64,000 nt of DNA. Origin: Hanstruepera ponticola (GTDB lineage: Bacteria > Bacteroidota > Bacteroidia > Flavobacteriales > Flavobacteriaceae). The stretch lies in assembly GCF_012931685.1 (NCBI RefSeq), contig NZ_JABANC010000003.1, forward strand, positions 248,001 through 312,000. Reading direction: 5' to 3'. The notes under the pieces were generated by a model. The model was not told the origin of the DNA, did not search any database, and saw only the letters and a list, made by a program, of their open reading frames with translations. Each line of letters begins with the position of its first letter. Positions within the stretch are counted from its first letter, which is position 1. The translations under genes and the position numbers were made by a program. Positions 27,250 to 36,102 of this stretch are shown here, one piece after another.

Positions 27250-29137
27250 GATTTATTACCTATTAAGAAAGTTATCCAACCGATATGCATCCAAATGGCT
27301 TGTTTTGCTGTTTGATTCATGTGTGGTTGCATTCACCTTCTTTTTAGCTTATTTAATTCGCTATAATTTTAAAATTGACTTTGATTTCTCAATGTTTTTA
27401 AAACAAATACCGTTTGTAGTATTTGGTGCAATTATCAGCTTTTTATTGGTTAGTTCGCATAAAGGTGTTGTCAGATTCACTGGTTTTAAGGATGTAGTAA
27501 ACATTATCATTGGAGTCAACATTCTTGCCACTATTCTTATAATTTCGACTTTTATGAGTCGAAAATATGAGTTTAACAATGTTTTTGACATTCCAGGATC
27601 CATAATATATATTCACCTCCTACTCAATATATTCTTTCTCATTGGAGCCAAATTTTTTATAAAATCAATTTACCGAAGTCTTATTACTGATTATGATAAA
27701 TTAAGTAAAGTTCTTATTTACGGAGCTGGTGATTCAGGAATGATTACCTATAATGCTATCACTAATGATGCTAAAAACAGTACGGAAGTATTAGGGTTTA
27801 TTGATGATAATATTAGTAAGGTTGGAAAAAAAATAAATCTGCTTAATGTTTATCATCCAAAAAAAGTTACAAAAGAATTTATTGAAAAGTATGATATTGA
27901 TGAGGTTATCATATCTATCCAAAATATTAATTCAAACCGTTTGCTTCAAATAACAAGTGCACTTTTTGCATTAAATCTTAAAGTTAAAATTGTCCCTGCT
28001 GTTCAAACATGGATTGATGGTGATTTAAGTATTGGTCAGATAAAAGAAATAAAAATTGAAGACTTATTAGGCAGAGAGCCTATTAATATTGACAACCCTT
28101 TGCTCAATAACGAATATAGCAATAAAGTAATACTTATTACAGGTGCGGCTGGTTCAATTGGAAGTGAGTTGGTAAGAAAGTTATGTCATTTTGAATTCAA
28201 GAAACTCATACTTGTTGACAACGCCGAATCACCTCTTTATAATCTTCAGCAAGAACTAGAGCAGAAAAAAATAAAGAACGTTTTTCCTATTGTGGCAGAT
28301 ATCAGAAACATGGTAAGAATGGACAATTTGTTCAACCAATATAAACCAGAAATTATTTTTCATGCTGCCGCCTATAAACATGTACCATTAATGGAACAAA
28401 ATCCTTTTGAAGCCGTTAGTGTAAATGTTAGAGGCACCAACAATGTGGTAAATCTATCTTTAAAACATGGTGTTGATAAATTCATACTTATTTCTACAGA
28501 CAAAGCCGTTAACCCAACCAATGTTATGGGAGCCACTAAACGCATTGCCGAAATGATAATTTGCTGTCAGAAAAATCTAGTTAATAGTAAGACGAAATTT
28601 ATCATAACACGTTTTGGTAACGTATTAGGCTCTAATGGGTCTGTCATTCCTTTGTTTAAAAAACAAATTGAATCTGGAGGTCCTGTTACTGTTACTCATG
28701 AAGACATCATTAGATACTTCATGACCATACCAGAAGCAAGTTTATTAGTACTTGAAGCAGCAGCCATGGGACTTGGTCATGAGATTTTTGTTTTTGATAT
28801 GGGTAAACCCATCAAGATTTTTGATTTGGCTGTAAATATGATTACACTTTCAGGACTTAATTACCCAGATGATATTGACATAAAAATTGTTGGCTTACGA
28901 CCAGGAGAAAAAATATTTGAAGAACTGCTAATTGATGGTGAAAACACAAAGCCAACTTACAACGAAAAGATAATGATTGCAAAATGTAAAATTCTTGATA
29001 CTGAAAATGTTGAAAAATTAATAAAAGAACTGTGTTTACTTGGTTCTAATTCTCAAAATATCGAAATTGTATCAAAAATTAAAGAAATAGTAAAAGAATA
29101 CATCCCTAATAACTCTACTTACGACGTATTAAACTAA
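27242..29137 (+). CDS. Membrane-bound nucleoside-diphosphate-sugar 4,6-dehydratase, PglF/WbpM-like
   Basis: The 631-residue protein has four N-terminal helices (about 15-135), a first Rossmann-like domain with GAGDSG at 161-166, and the catalytic SDR domain with GAAGSIG at 301-307 and S418-T-D-K421. Met429 stands where short-chain members have Tyr, as in PglF and WbpM. The enzyme makes UDP-4-keto-6-deoxy-HexNAc at the inner membrane. It starts with TTG and overlaps the aminotransferase gene by 8 bp, which supports a joint pathway to a 4-amino sugar. Confidence 0.9.
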   Translation: MNKIYYLLRKLSNRYASKWLVLLFDSCVVAFTFFLAYLIRYNFKIDFDFSMFLKQIPFVVFGAIISFLLVSSHKGVVRFTGFKDVVNIIIGVNILATILIISTFMSRKYEFNNVFDIPGSIIYIHLLLNIFFLIGAKFFIKSIYRSLITDYDKLSKVLIYGAGDSGMITYNAITNDAKNSTEVLGFIDDNISKVGKKINLLNVYHPKKVTKEFIEKYDIDEVIISIQNINSNRLLQITSALFALNLKVKIVPAVQTWIDGDLSIGQIKEIKIEDLLGREPINIDNPLLNNEYSNKVILITGAAGSIGSELVRKLCHFEFKKLILVDNAESPLYNLQQELEQKKIKNVFPIVADIRNMVRMDNLFNQYKPEIIFHAAAYKHVPLMEQNPFEAVSVNVRGTNNVVNLSLKHGVDKFILISTDKAVNPTNVMGATKRIAEMIICCQKNLVNSKTKFIITRFGNVLGSNGSVIPLFKKQIESGGPVTVTHEDIIRYFMTIPEASLLVLEAAAMGLGHEIFVFDMGKPIKIFDLAVNMITLSGLNYPDDIDIKIVGLRPGEKIFEELLIDGENTKPTYNEKIMIAKCKILDTENVEKLIKELCLLGSNSQNIEIVSKIKEIVKEYIPNNSTYDVLN

Positions 29138-29148
29138 AACCACTAAAC

Positions 29149-29940
29149 ATGATTGTCATAAATTTTTTAAAAAAACAATTAGTTAAGACTCTTGTTATTC
29201 TTCTTGCATTAACATCATTATCCTGTGTTACAAGTAAAGAAATTATATATTTTCAGGACGAAGCCATTTCAAGAGACAATCAGGTTAGTCTAAATTCGGC
29301 CATCATTTACAAACCTAACGATTTGCTTTTTATAAGCGTTGGTGGTGATAAAGATGCTGTCGCTCCCTTTAATTTACCCGCTATTTCTTATAGTACATCA
29401 TCAGTAGCTGCAAATGGCGACCTAAAAATGCCAACCTATTTAGTTGATAATAATGGTAACATTGAATACCCAGTACTTGGTACAATAACGCTTGGAGGTT
29501 TAACCAGAGAACAAGCCACCATGTACTTGAAAAATAAAATTTCAGAGTATGTTAAAGACCCTATCATTAATATACGGTTAATCAATTTTACAGTAACTGT
29601 TTTAGGTGAAGTTAAAAACCCAGGTACATTTACGATTGAAGATGAACGCATTTCGCTAACAGAAGCCCTAGGGTTAGCTGGCGACTTGACCATTCACGGT
29701 AAACGAGAAAATGTATTTTTAATTCGTGAGTTAGACGGCAAAAAGCAATACACCAAAATTGATCTCACTTCCGTAAATTCATTAAACTCTCCATCTTACT
29801 ACTTGCAACAAAATGACGTTCTTTATATAGAACCAAACAAAGCAAAAGTCCGTTCGGCATCATATAATGAGAATAACGGTATTATAATTTCAGCAATTGC
29901 TACACTTGCAACTATAGCTGCCATATTTATAGCAAATTAA
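29149..29940 (+). CDS. Wza-type polysaccharide export lipoprotein
   Basis: A 263-residue lipoprotein: lipobox LTSLSC with Cys26. The Poly_export domain (about 45-140) is followed by a SLBB domain (TVTVLGEVKNPGTFTIEDERI), and a C-terminal hydrophobic segment (about 243-262) probably spans or enters a membrane. It forms the outer-membrane export channel for the polymer together with the downstream Wzc-type kinase, 10 bp away. Length is typical of the short Bacteroidota version. Confidence 0.88.
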   Translation: MIVINFLKKQLVKTLVILLALTSLSCVTSKEIIYFQDEAISRDNQVSLNSAIIYKPNDLLFISVGGDKDAVAPFNLPAISYSTSSVAANGDLKMPTYLVDNNGNIEYPVLGTITLGGLTREQATMYLKNKISEYVKDPIINIRLINFTVTVLGEVKNPGTFTIEDERISLTEALGLAGDLTIHGKRENVFLIRELDGKKQYTKIDLTSVNSLNSPSYYLQQNDVLYIEPNKAKVRSASYNENNGIIISAIATLATIAAIFIAN

Positions 29941-29950
29941 GATTCTTTAA

Positions 29951-32302
29951 ATGAAACAAAAGGAAGACTTTAGAGATTTAATTCAGCCCTATTTACACAA
30001 ATGGAAATTTATTCTTTTATGTGTCATTATTGCAATTGGTTGTGCTTTCGTTTATTTGCGATATGCAGATTATGAATATGAAGCTAAAGCTACCATTAAA
30101 ATCAAAGATGATAAATCAAAAAACAAACTTCCTGAAATATCCTCACTTCAAAACTATGGCCTATTTAGTCAAGACCAAAACAATGTTCTTGACGAAATTG
30201 AAATCATAAAATCAAGAAACCTTATTGAAAGTGTGGTAAAAGATTTAAAATTCAATATTCAATATTTTGTTGAAGGACGCATTCAAGATCACGAAGTATA
30301 TAAAAACCCTCCTTTAAACATTAATTTTAGTGCGTCTGATTCGATTATACAGAAAATTGACACATCCTTTAACATTAGAATCAATTCTTCTAAAGACTTT
30401 TATATTCAAGGAATAGTTGAGGAAAACAAATTACTAAAAGAGCTAAAAGGCAATGATGAGGTTAAAGGCGATTTATATGACTTTGGTAAAAGTGTTCCAA
30501 CTAGTTTTGGCGATATTATTATTACGCCAAATATCGGGCAATATGCCACTAAAATTGGTTCAAACATAAAGATAAAAATCTCTCCAATTAATGGTGTCAC
30601 GAGTAACTATAAAACAAAATTACAGATAGAAAGTAATGAACTTTCTAGTATTATTAAAATATCAGCTAGAGATAATGTTAAGGAGAAAGCGAAACTCTTT
30701 TTAGACAAGCTTATTGAAAAATATAATGAAGATGTTATAAATGACAAGAACCTAGTTGTTGAAGCTACATCAGAATTCATAAATAATAGACTGGAAGTTG
30801 TATCAAAAGAATTGGGCCAAGTAGATTTAACTGCCGAAGACCTCCAACAAGCAAACAAGCTAACAGATTTACAAACCCAATCAACCCTTGTCTTGCAAAA
30901 TGAGCGTGACAATGAAGCTAAACTAGTTGCAGCTGCCAATCAAATTCAATTGATTGATTACATGAGGGATCATCTAGATGCAAATGATTCAGCCAATGAC
31001 TTATTACCGACGAATATTGGCATTAGCGATAATAGCATAGCACAAGTTACACAGAAACACAATGAATTGGTATTGGAAAGAAATAGAATACTAAAAAATT
31101 CTAGTGAAAAAAACCCAACAGTTGTTAACCTAACAAATCAAATAAATCAATTAAAAAACAATTTGACTCAAAGCTTAAATAGTGTTAAATCTTCTAATGA
31201 AATAACCTATAACAGTTTACTTTCAGAAAATGCACGTATAAATTCACGCATTTTTTCGGCTCCCATAAAAGAACGCCAATTCAGAGACATAAAACGTCAA
31301 CAAGATATTAAGGAATCACTATACTTATATCTATTAGAAAAACGTGAAGAATCTGCTATAACGCATGGCGTTTCATCTCCTAATGCTAAAATAGTTGACA
31401 AGGCTTACGCATCATCAGTACCAGTTGCACCAAAAAAAACTATCATCCTTTTAGCTGCTTTAATATTAGGCTTTAGCTTCCCAATTGCACTTATATATTT
31501 ATTAAATCTACTGGATACTAAAGTGCATAATGTCAATGACGTTAAAAAAGCAATAGATGTACCGTTTATAGGTGATATTCCTCGATCTAGCAAAAAGAAA
31601 CAATTAATTTCAAAGGTGGACTACTCACCAAAAGCAGAGGCCTTTAGAATGGTGAGAACCAATATTGATTTCATGCTTAAAAGTATTGATAAAAAAGCGA
31701 AAACTATTTTTGTAACATCCACTACTAGTAAAGAAGGTAAATCACACACTTCCATAAATTTAGCACTTTCATTTTCCTATTCAGAAAAGAAAACCCTTTT
31801 GATTGAAACAGATATTCGTGTTCCAAAAGCAACCAATTATTTAAACGTAAAAAACGAAGTGGGATTAACGAATTATATAAGTGATCCTGACCTATCACTA
31901 AAGGATATCCTAGCTAATTTGGAAGGAAATGACTTTTTAGACATTATACCATCGGGTGTGATACCTCCTAATCCTGCAGAGTTACTAATGAGTAAACGCA
32001 TGAACGATTTATTCAGTTTGGTTGAAAAGAAATATGATTATATTATAGTTGATACAGCTGCTGTTGGGCTTGTAACTGACACCATGCTTATAAGTAGCCA
32101 TGCTGATTTGTTTATTTACGTTATGAGAGCTAACTACCTTGACACCAGACAGCTGAAATTGGCAGAAACTATGTATCAAGAAAAGCGTTTACCAAATATG
32201 GCCATTTTACTAAATGGTGTTAATCACAAAAAAGGTAATGGTTATGGATATGGTTACGGTAAAAACCCAAACAAAAAGAAATGGTGGAAAATCAATAAAT
32301 AA
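29951..32302 (+). CDS. wzc: Wzc-type polysaccharide co-polymerase / tyrosine autokinase
   Basis: The 783-residue protein has a Wzz domain with a first helix (about 17-40), a long coiled-coil periplasmic region (about 270-430), and a second helix (about 497-518). A BY-kinase domain follows, with Walker A EGKSH (G596-K597-S598), Walker A' LLIETDIRVP and Walker B YIIVDTA. The tail ends in a short Tyr cluster, GYGYGYG, with only three tyrosines before a Lys/Trp-rich end, less than in the classic enzyme. It controls chain length and export with the Wza-type protein. It is convergent with the proline dehydrogenase gene at a distance of 1 bp. Confidence 0.9.
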   Translation: MKQKEDFRDLIQPYLHKWKFILLCVIIAIGCAFVYLRYADYEYEAKATIKIKDDKSKNKLPEISSLQNYGLFSQDQNNVLDEIEIIKSRNLIESVVKDLKFNIQYFVEGRIQDHEVYKNPPLNINFSASDSIIQKIDTSFNIRINSSKDFYIQGIVEENKLLKELKGNDEVKGDLYDFGKSVPTSFGDIIITPNIGQYATKIGSNIKIKISPINGVTSNYKTKLQIESNELSSIIKISARDNVKEKAKLFLDKLIEKYNEDVINDKNLVVEATSEFINNRLEVVSKELGQVDLTAEDLQQANKLTDLQTQSTLVLQNERDNEAKLVAAANQIQLIDYMRDHLDANDSANDLLPTNIGISDNSIAQVTQKHNELVLERNRILKNSSEKNPTVVNLTNQINQLKNNLTQSLNSVKSSNEITYNSLLSENARINSRIFSAPIKERQFRDIKRQQDIKESLYLYLLEKREESAITHGVSSPNAKIVDKAYASSVPVAPKKTIILLAALILGFSFPIALIYLLNLLDTKVHNVNDVKKAIDVPFIGDIPRSSKKKQLISKVDYSPKAEAFRMVRTNIDFMLKSIDKKAKTIFVTSTTSKEGKSHTSINLALSFSYSEKKTLLIETDIRVPKATNYLNVKNEVGLTNYISDPDLSLKDILANLEGNDFLDIIPSGVIPPNPAELLMSKRMNDLFSLVEKKYDYIIVDTAAVGLVTDTMLISSHADLFIYVMRANYLDTRQLKLAETMYQEKRLPNMAILLNGVNHKKGNGYGYGYGKNPNKKKWWKINK

Positions 32303-32303
32303 G

Positions 32304-33479
32304 TTATTTCAACTTGCGTCTTGCCTTCTCCTTTTTAATAAGCATCAATTCCCTACCTGTTTGACCAGCAACCGAAGTGTTTTCTTCAGCTCTTCTTATC
32401 AAATAAGGCATGACATCTTTTACAGGTCCAAAAGGCACATATTTTGCAACGTTATAACCCAAATTTGCTAGATTGAAACTAATGTTATCACTCATTCCAA
32501 ACAACTGACCAAACCATACACGATTATCGGCGTTTTCTATATTTTTTTTCTGCATTAAATCCATTACCAAATAACTACTTTCCTCATTATGCGTACCTGC
32601 AAATAGTGAAATGGTATCTAAATTGTCCAAAATATATTTTACGGCATCATTAAAATTAATATCTGTAGCTTGTTTGCTTTCACAAATGGGAGATAGATAA
32701 CCCTTTTCAAGCGCTCTATCATTTTCTTTTTCCATATAAGCACCCCTTACTATCTTATAACCTAGTAAGAATCCCTCTTTTTTAGCAACCTCATGTTCGG
32801 CTTTTAAAAAATCCATGCGATCATGCCTATACATTTGAAGCGTATTATAAACAATTGTTGATTCTGTATTATACTTTCGCATCATTTCAGTAACCAACTG
32901 GTCAGCTGCATCTTGCATCCAACTTTCTTCCGCATCAATCAATATTTCAACATCTCTTTCCTTGCCTAACCTACAAACCTTATCAAATCTATCTACTACT
33001 CTATCCCACTCTGCCTGCTCATCGGCTGTAAATGGCTTTCCTTCGCCTTTTTTTTGATAAAGATGAAATCTTCCAAATCCTGTTGGCTTAAAAACAGCAA
33101 TAGGCATGGAATCCTTTTCTTCAGAAAATCGAATAATTTTCAGTGTTTTTTCCATAGCAGCATCAAAATGCGCTTCTGACTCTTTACCTTCAACAGAATA
33201 ATCCAAAACTGAACTTACACCAAGTTCATACATCCTTTCAATAATATCTAGACAATCATCTTCATTTACACCTCCACAAAAGTGATCAAAAACTGTTGAG
33301 CGTATTAATCCTTCTACTGGTAAATTGGCTTTGATTGCAAAATTGGTAACTGCTGTTCCAATTTTTACCAATGGTTCAATTGATATCATTTTAAATAAAA
33401 AATGAGCTCGTTCCAGTTCGGTGTCACTTTTTAATTGAAAGGCAACTTCCGTATTATCAAATATTTTTTGGCGCTCCAT
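32304..33479 (-). CDS. Proline dehydrogenase
   Basis: The 391-residue, stand-alone FAD enzyme with a TIM-barrel core. Conserved family strings are KIVRGAYMEKE (substrate/FAD site), TDINFNDAVKYIL, WFGQLFGMSDNISFNLA and the C-terminal RRAEENTSVAGQ that clamps proline. It oxidises proline to pyrroline-5-carboxylate and passes electrons to quinone. The P5C dehydrogenase is not fused and not in the window. A -7 box lies about 20 bp upstream. It is divergent from aroB, an order I have seen in other flavobacteria. Confidence 0.9.
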   Translation of the reverse strand: MERQKIFDNTEVAFQLKSDTELERAHFLFKMISIEPLVKIGTAVTNFAIKANLPVEGLIRSTVFDHFCGGVNEDDCLDIIERMYELGVSSVLDYSVEGKESEAHFDAAMEKTLKIIRFSEEKDSMPIAVFKPTGFGRFHLYQKKGEGKPFTADEQAEWDRVVDRFDKVCRLGKERDVEILIDAEESWMQDAADQLVTEMMRKYNTESTIVYNTLQMYRHDRMDFLKAEHEVAKKEGFLLGYKIVRGAYMEKENDRALEKGYLSPICESKQATDINFNDAVKYILDNLDTISLFAGTHNEESSYLVMDLMQKKNIENADNRVWFGQLFGMSDNISFNLANLGYNVAKYVPFGPVKDVMPYLIRRAEENTSVAGQTGRELMLIKKEKARRKLK

Positions 33480-33498
33480 GCTAGTTGAAAAATATTCA

Positions 33499-33506
33499 CA
33501 AATATA
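33499..33506 (-). promoter_or_regulatory. Putative -7 box for proline dehydrogenase
   Basis: On the minus strand the octamer reads TATATTTG, matching TAnnTTTG, 19 bp ahead of the ATG at 33479. The implied leader is about 15 nt. Confidence 0.5.
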
Positions 33507-33575
33507 ATTATCATTCAGCTACTTTTTTATAAAAAAAACTCCTTATTTTCACTTGGTAAAATTTGTAAAGTTTTC

Positions 33576-34643
33576 ATGAAATCCATAACAACCACAGACT
33601 ACGCAATACATTTTAATTCAGAATGTTACAATCAAGTTAATTTACATTTAAAAAACTGTAGTTACTCCAAAATTTTTATTTTGGTAGATGAAAACACACA
33701 CAATCATTGTTTACCCCAGTTTTTATCAAAATTAGAAACGACAGTTACTATTGAAATCATTGAAATTGAATCTGGTGAAAAAAACAAGACTATTGACACC
33801 TGTTTGGGCGTTTGGAATGTGCTTTCAGAACTTGAGGCTGACAGAAAAAGTTTAATTATCAATTTAGGTGGTGGTGTGATTACTGATATTGGCGGCTTTA
33901 TTGCCTCTACTTTCAAACGTGGTATCTCTTATATTAATGTTCCGACATCACTATTAGCAATGGTCGATGCATCGGTTGGCGGTAAAACTGGTGTTGATTT
34001 AGGGCATTTAAAAAATCAGATTGGTGTTATAAATGTTGGTGAAATGGTATTGATTGACACTTCTTTTCTTAATACGCTACCACATAATCAACTACGATCT
34101 GGTTTGGCTGAAATGCTAAAACACGGACTTATTCATAGCCAAGCTTACTGGGATAATTTTGACAAGTCATTTTCATTAAAAACTGACAGTCTTGATAAAT
34201 TGATATATGAATCTGTACTTATTAAAAAAGAAATTGTAGAAAAAGACCCAAAAGAAGAGAATTTAAGGAAAACACTTAATTATGGACACACATTAGGTCA
34301 TGCAATTGAAACGTATTTTTTGAGCCATCCAGAAAAAGAGGATTTACTTCATGGTGAAGCTGTTGCTATTGGTATGATACTAGCAACTTATCTTTCCTAT
34401 GAATTGTTAGGCTTTGATAAAACAAAGTGTGATTTGATAAAAGATAAGATTATTTCTATCTACGGGAATATTGATTTTAAAGACACAGATATACTACCAA
34501 TTATTGACCTTTTGAAGTTTGACAAAAAAAATGAACATGGTAACATTAACTTTGTCCTTCTTCATGACATCGGAAAAACTCAAGTAAACTGTAAAGTAAG
34601 TAATGATTTAATTTTCAGAGCCTTTGAATATTACAGTGCCTAA
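33576..34643 (+). CDS. aroB: 3-dehydroquinate synthase
   Basis: The 355-residue protein contains the NAD-binding GGGVITDIGGFIAST, the active-site VDASVGGKTGVD followed by KNQIGV, and the metal ligands in NYGHTLGHAIE and LLHGEAVAIGM. It converts DAHP to 3-dehydroquinate in the shikimate pathway. aroC, for the last shikimate step, is also in this window but 17 kb away. The ATG is 96 bp from the divergent proline dehydrogenase start. Confidence 0.94.
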   Translation: MKSITTTDYAIHFNSECYNQVNLHLKNCSYSKIFILVDENTHNHCLPQFLSKLETTVTIEIIEIESGEKNKTIDTCLGVWNVLSELEADRKSLIINLGGGVITDIGGFIASTFKRGISYINVPTSLLAMVDASVGGKTGVDLGHLKNQIGVINVGEMVLIDTSFLNTLPHNQLRSGLAEMLKHGLIHSQAYWDNFDKSFSLKTDSLDKLIYESVLIKKEIVEKDPKEENLRKTLNYGHTLGHAIETYFLSHPEKEDLLHGEAVAIGMILATYLSYELLGFDKTKCDLIKDKIISIYGNIDFKDTDILPIIDLLKFDKKNEHGNINFVLLHDIGKTQVNCKVSNDLIFRAFEYYSA

Positions 34644-34724
34644 TTATTAAAAAATAATTTGTAACTTTAAGAAAATGCTATTAAACAGATTGTTGGAATT
34701 TCTTAAGACCTAATTATTTTAACA

Positions 34725-35024
34725 ATGAAAAGAGTTATCGTTGATTACAAAAAGCTTACTCCTGAAATTTTGAATCTCCTGACAGAGAAGTTTCCCGATG
34801 GTTATGATGATGACGACATCATTACTTTTGACAATCACAAAAATGAAACCATTGAAGCGGTTGAAGTAAAAACCGAAGACTGTATTTATCTAGTAAAAGT
34901 TAGCAGCAAACTACACTATACCATGACTAATTTTGAAATTGGTGATGATTTGGAGTTAAACGATTTAGGACATATCATCGTGGTCAATGAAGACATTAAA
35001 ATAGAAGATGACGAAGAAGAATAA
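34725..35024 (+). CDS. Conserved acidic flavobacterial protein, unknown function
   Basis: A 99-residue acidic soluble protein, starting MKRVIVDYKKLTPEILNLL and ending in a D/E run (KIEDDEEE). No catalytic motif is visible. It resembles a short family found widely in Flavobacteriia after aroB; functional names sometimes attached to such proteins are not supported by sequence. It ends 2 bp from the convergent DinB-like gene. Confidence 0.75.
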   Translation: MKRVIVDYKKLTPEILNLLTEKFPDGYDDDDIITFDNHKNETIEAVEVKTEDCIYLVKVSSKLHYTMTNFEIGDDLELNDLGHIIVVNEDIKIEDDEEE

Positions 35025-35026
35025 AT

Positions 35027-35548
35027 CTAATTATCCAAGTAGCGCTCTTTTATCACTTTACAATGATGCGTTTCGTGACCAATAATTACAAAGCCCAAAG
35101 CTCTCACTGACATTTTAGAGTTGCTTGCAGTCCCTATATTCTGTAATGTTTGACTATCAAAGCTCTTGAATAAATTTATTGTAAATAAACGCAAGGCTCT
35201 ATAACTGCTTAATAAATCGGCTTTAGTTTTCTTATTAGCTGAACTCATTTCGGCATAAAAATTCTCATCAAATCCTGGTAATTCTGTTTTGTCATTACGA
35301 GCAAATCGCAAGGCACGATAAGCAAATACAACTTCAGCATCCATTAGGTGCTGTATAATTTCTTTAATAGTCCATTTACCATCAGCATATCGATATTCAA
35401 GCTTGTTATCTGGAATGGACTCCAAAAAAGTAACAGTTTTATCTAAACTAGTTTGCAATCCACTAATAAGCTCATTGCCTATCGCTAAATCAATGTAGTT
35501 TTTGTAATATGTGTGATACTCGTTTGTATTTAAATCTAAAACCGTCAT
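35027..35548 (-). CDS. DinB/YfiT-like metalloprotein (possible bacillithiol S-transferase)
   Basis: The 173-residue four-helix-bundle protein of the DinB_2 group. Probable metal ligands are the His in IIQHLMDAE and the His pair in GHETHHCKV. The mid-region FAYRALRFARNDKTELPGFDE is typical of the YfiT-like branch, whose Bacillus subtilis member (BstA) is linked to bacillithiol transfer. Since bshA is in the same window, a thiol-transferase role is reasonable but unproven. It sits 9 bp behind the Lrp-family gene on the same strand and is probably co-transcribed. Confidence 0.83.
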   Translation of the reverse strand: MTVLDLNTNEYHTYYKNYIDLAIGNELISGLQTSLDKTVTFLESIPDNKLEYRYADGKWTIKEIIQHLMDAEVVFAYRALRFARNDKTELPGFDENFYAEMSSANKKTKADLLSSYRALRLFTINLFKSFDSQTLQNIGTASNSKMSVRALGFVIIGHETHHCKVIKERYLDN

Positions 35549-35557
35549 GTATTGAAA

Positions 35558-36037
35558 TTACATATGCTTGAAAATAGAATGCATCAAACGTTTTTTGTCA
35601 TTAATGCTCTCTTCCAATGAAATCATAGTTTCCGTTCTGTAAACGCCTTCAATGTCATCTATCATGAAAATCACTTCTTTTGCATGCTCAGTATTCCGAG
35701 CCCTTATTTTACAAAACACATTGAATTTGCCTGTTGTAATATGTGCTACAGTAACGTAAGGAATTTCATTAATACGCTCTAAAACAAATTTGGTTTGAGA
35801 TGTTTTTTGAAGAAACACACCAACGTATGCAATAAAAGAATAACCAAGTTTTTTATAATCTAAAGTAAGTGAAGATCCTTTGATTATTCCTGCTTCTTCC
35901 ATTTTCTTAACGCGTACATGAACAGTACCAGCAGAAATCACTAATTTTTTAGCAATATCTGTGAATGGAACACGCGTATTATCAATTAACATATCTAGAA
36001 TTTGATGATCAACATCATCCAACTTGAATTTAGCCAT
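35558..36037 (-). CDS. Lrp/AsnC-family transcriptional regulator
   Basis: The 159-residue protein has an N-terminal winged helix-turn-helix (about 8-55: HQILDMLIDNTRVPFTDIAKKL, then SAGTVHVRVKKMEEAG) and a C-terminal RAM/AsnC ligand domain (about 65-150). Members sense amino acids and form octamers on DNA. Targets cannot be told; the downstream DinB-like gene is in the same transcript, and the divergent side is the M14 peptidase gene's 3' end. A -7 box lies 25 bp upstream of the start. Confidence 0.92.
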   Translation of the reverse strand: MAKFKLDDVDHQILDMLIDNTRVPFTDIAKKLVISAGTVHVRVKKMEEAGIIKGSSLTLDYKKLGYSFIAYVGVFLQKTSQTKFVLERINEIPYVTVAHITTGKFNVFCKIRARNTEHAKEVIFMIDDIEGVYRTETMISLEESINDKKRLMHSIFKHM

Positions 36038-36062
36038 TTTTACAATTTAATTAAATAAAAAT

Positions 36063-36070
36063 CAAAAATA
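36063..36070 (-). promoter_or_regulatory. Putative -7 box for the Lrp/DinB-like operon
   Basis: Minus-strand TATTTTTG fits TAnnTTTG, 25 bp ahead of the ATG at 36037. Confidence 0.5.
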
Positions 36071-36102
36071 GTACATTATTGTTAGATATTCTCCATCAAA
36101 AA

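Noticed and set aside
30607-30939. 110-codon antisense frame within wzc
   Set aside because: It is a shadow of the coiled-coil coding region, with Ser/Leu-rich low-complexity translation and no start context.
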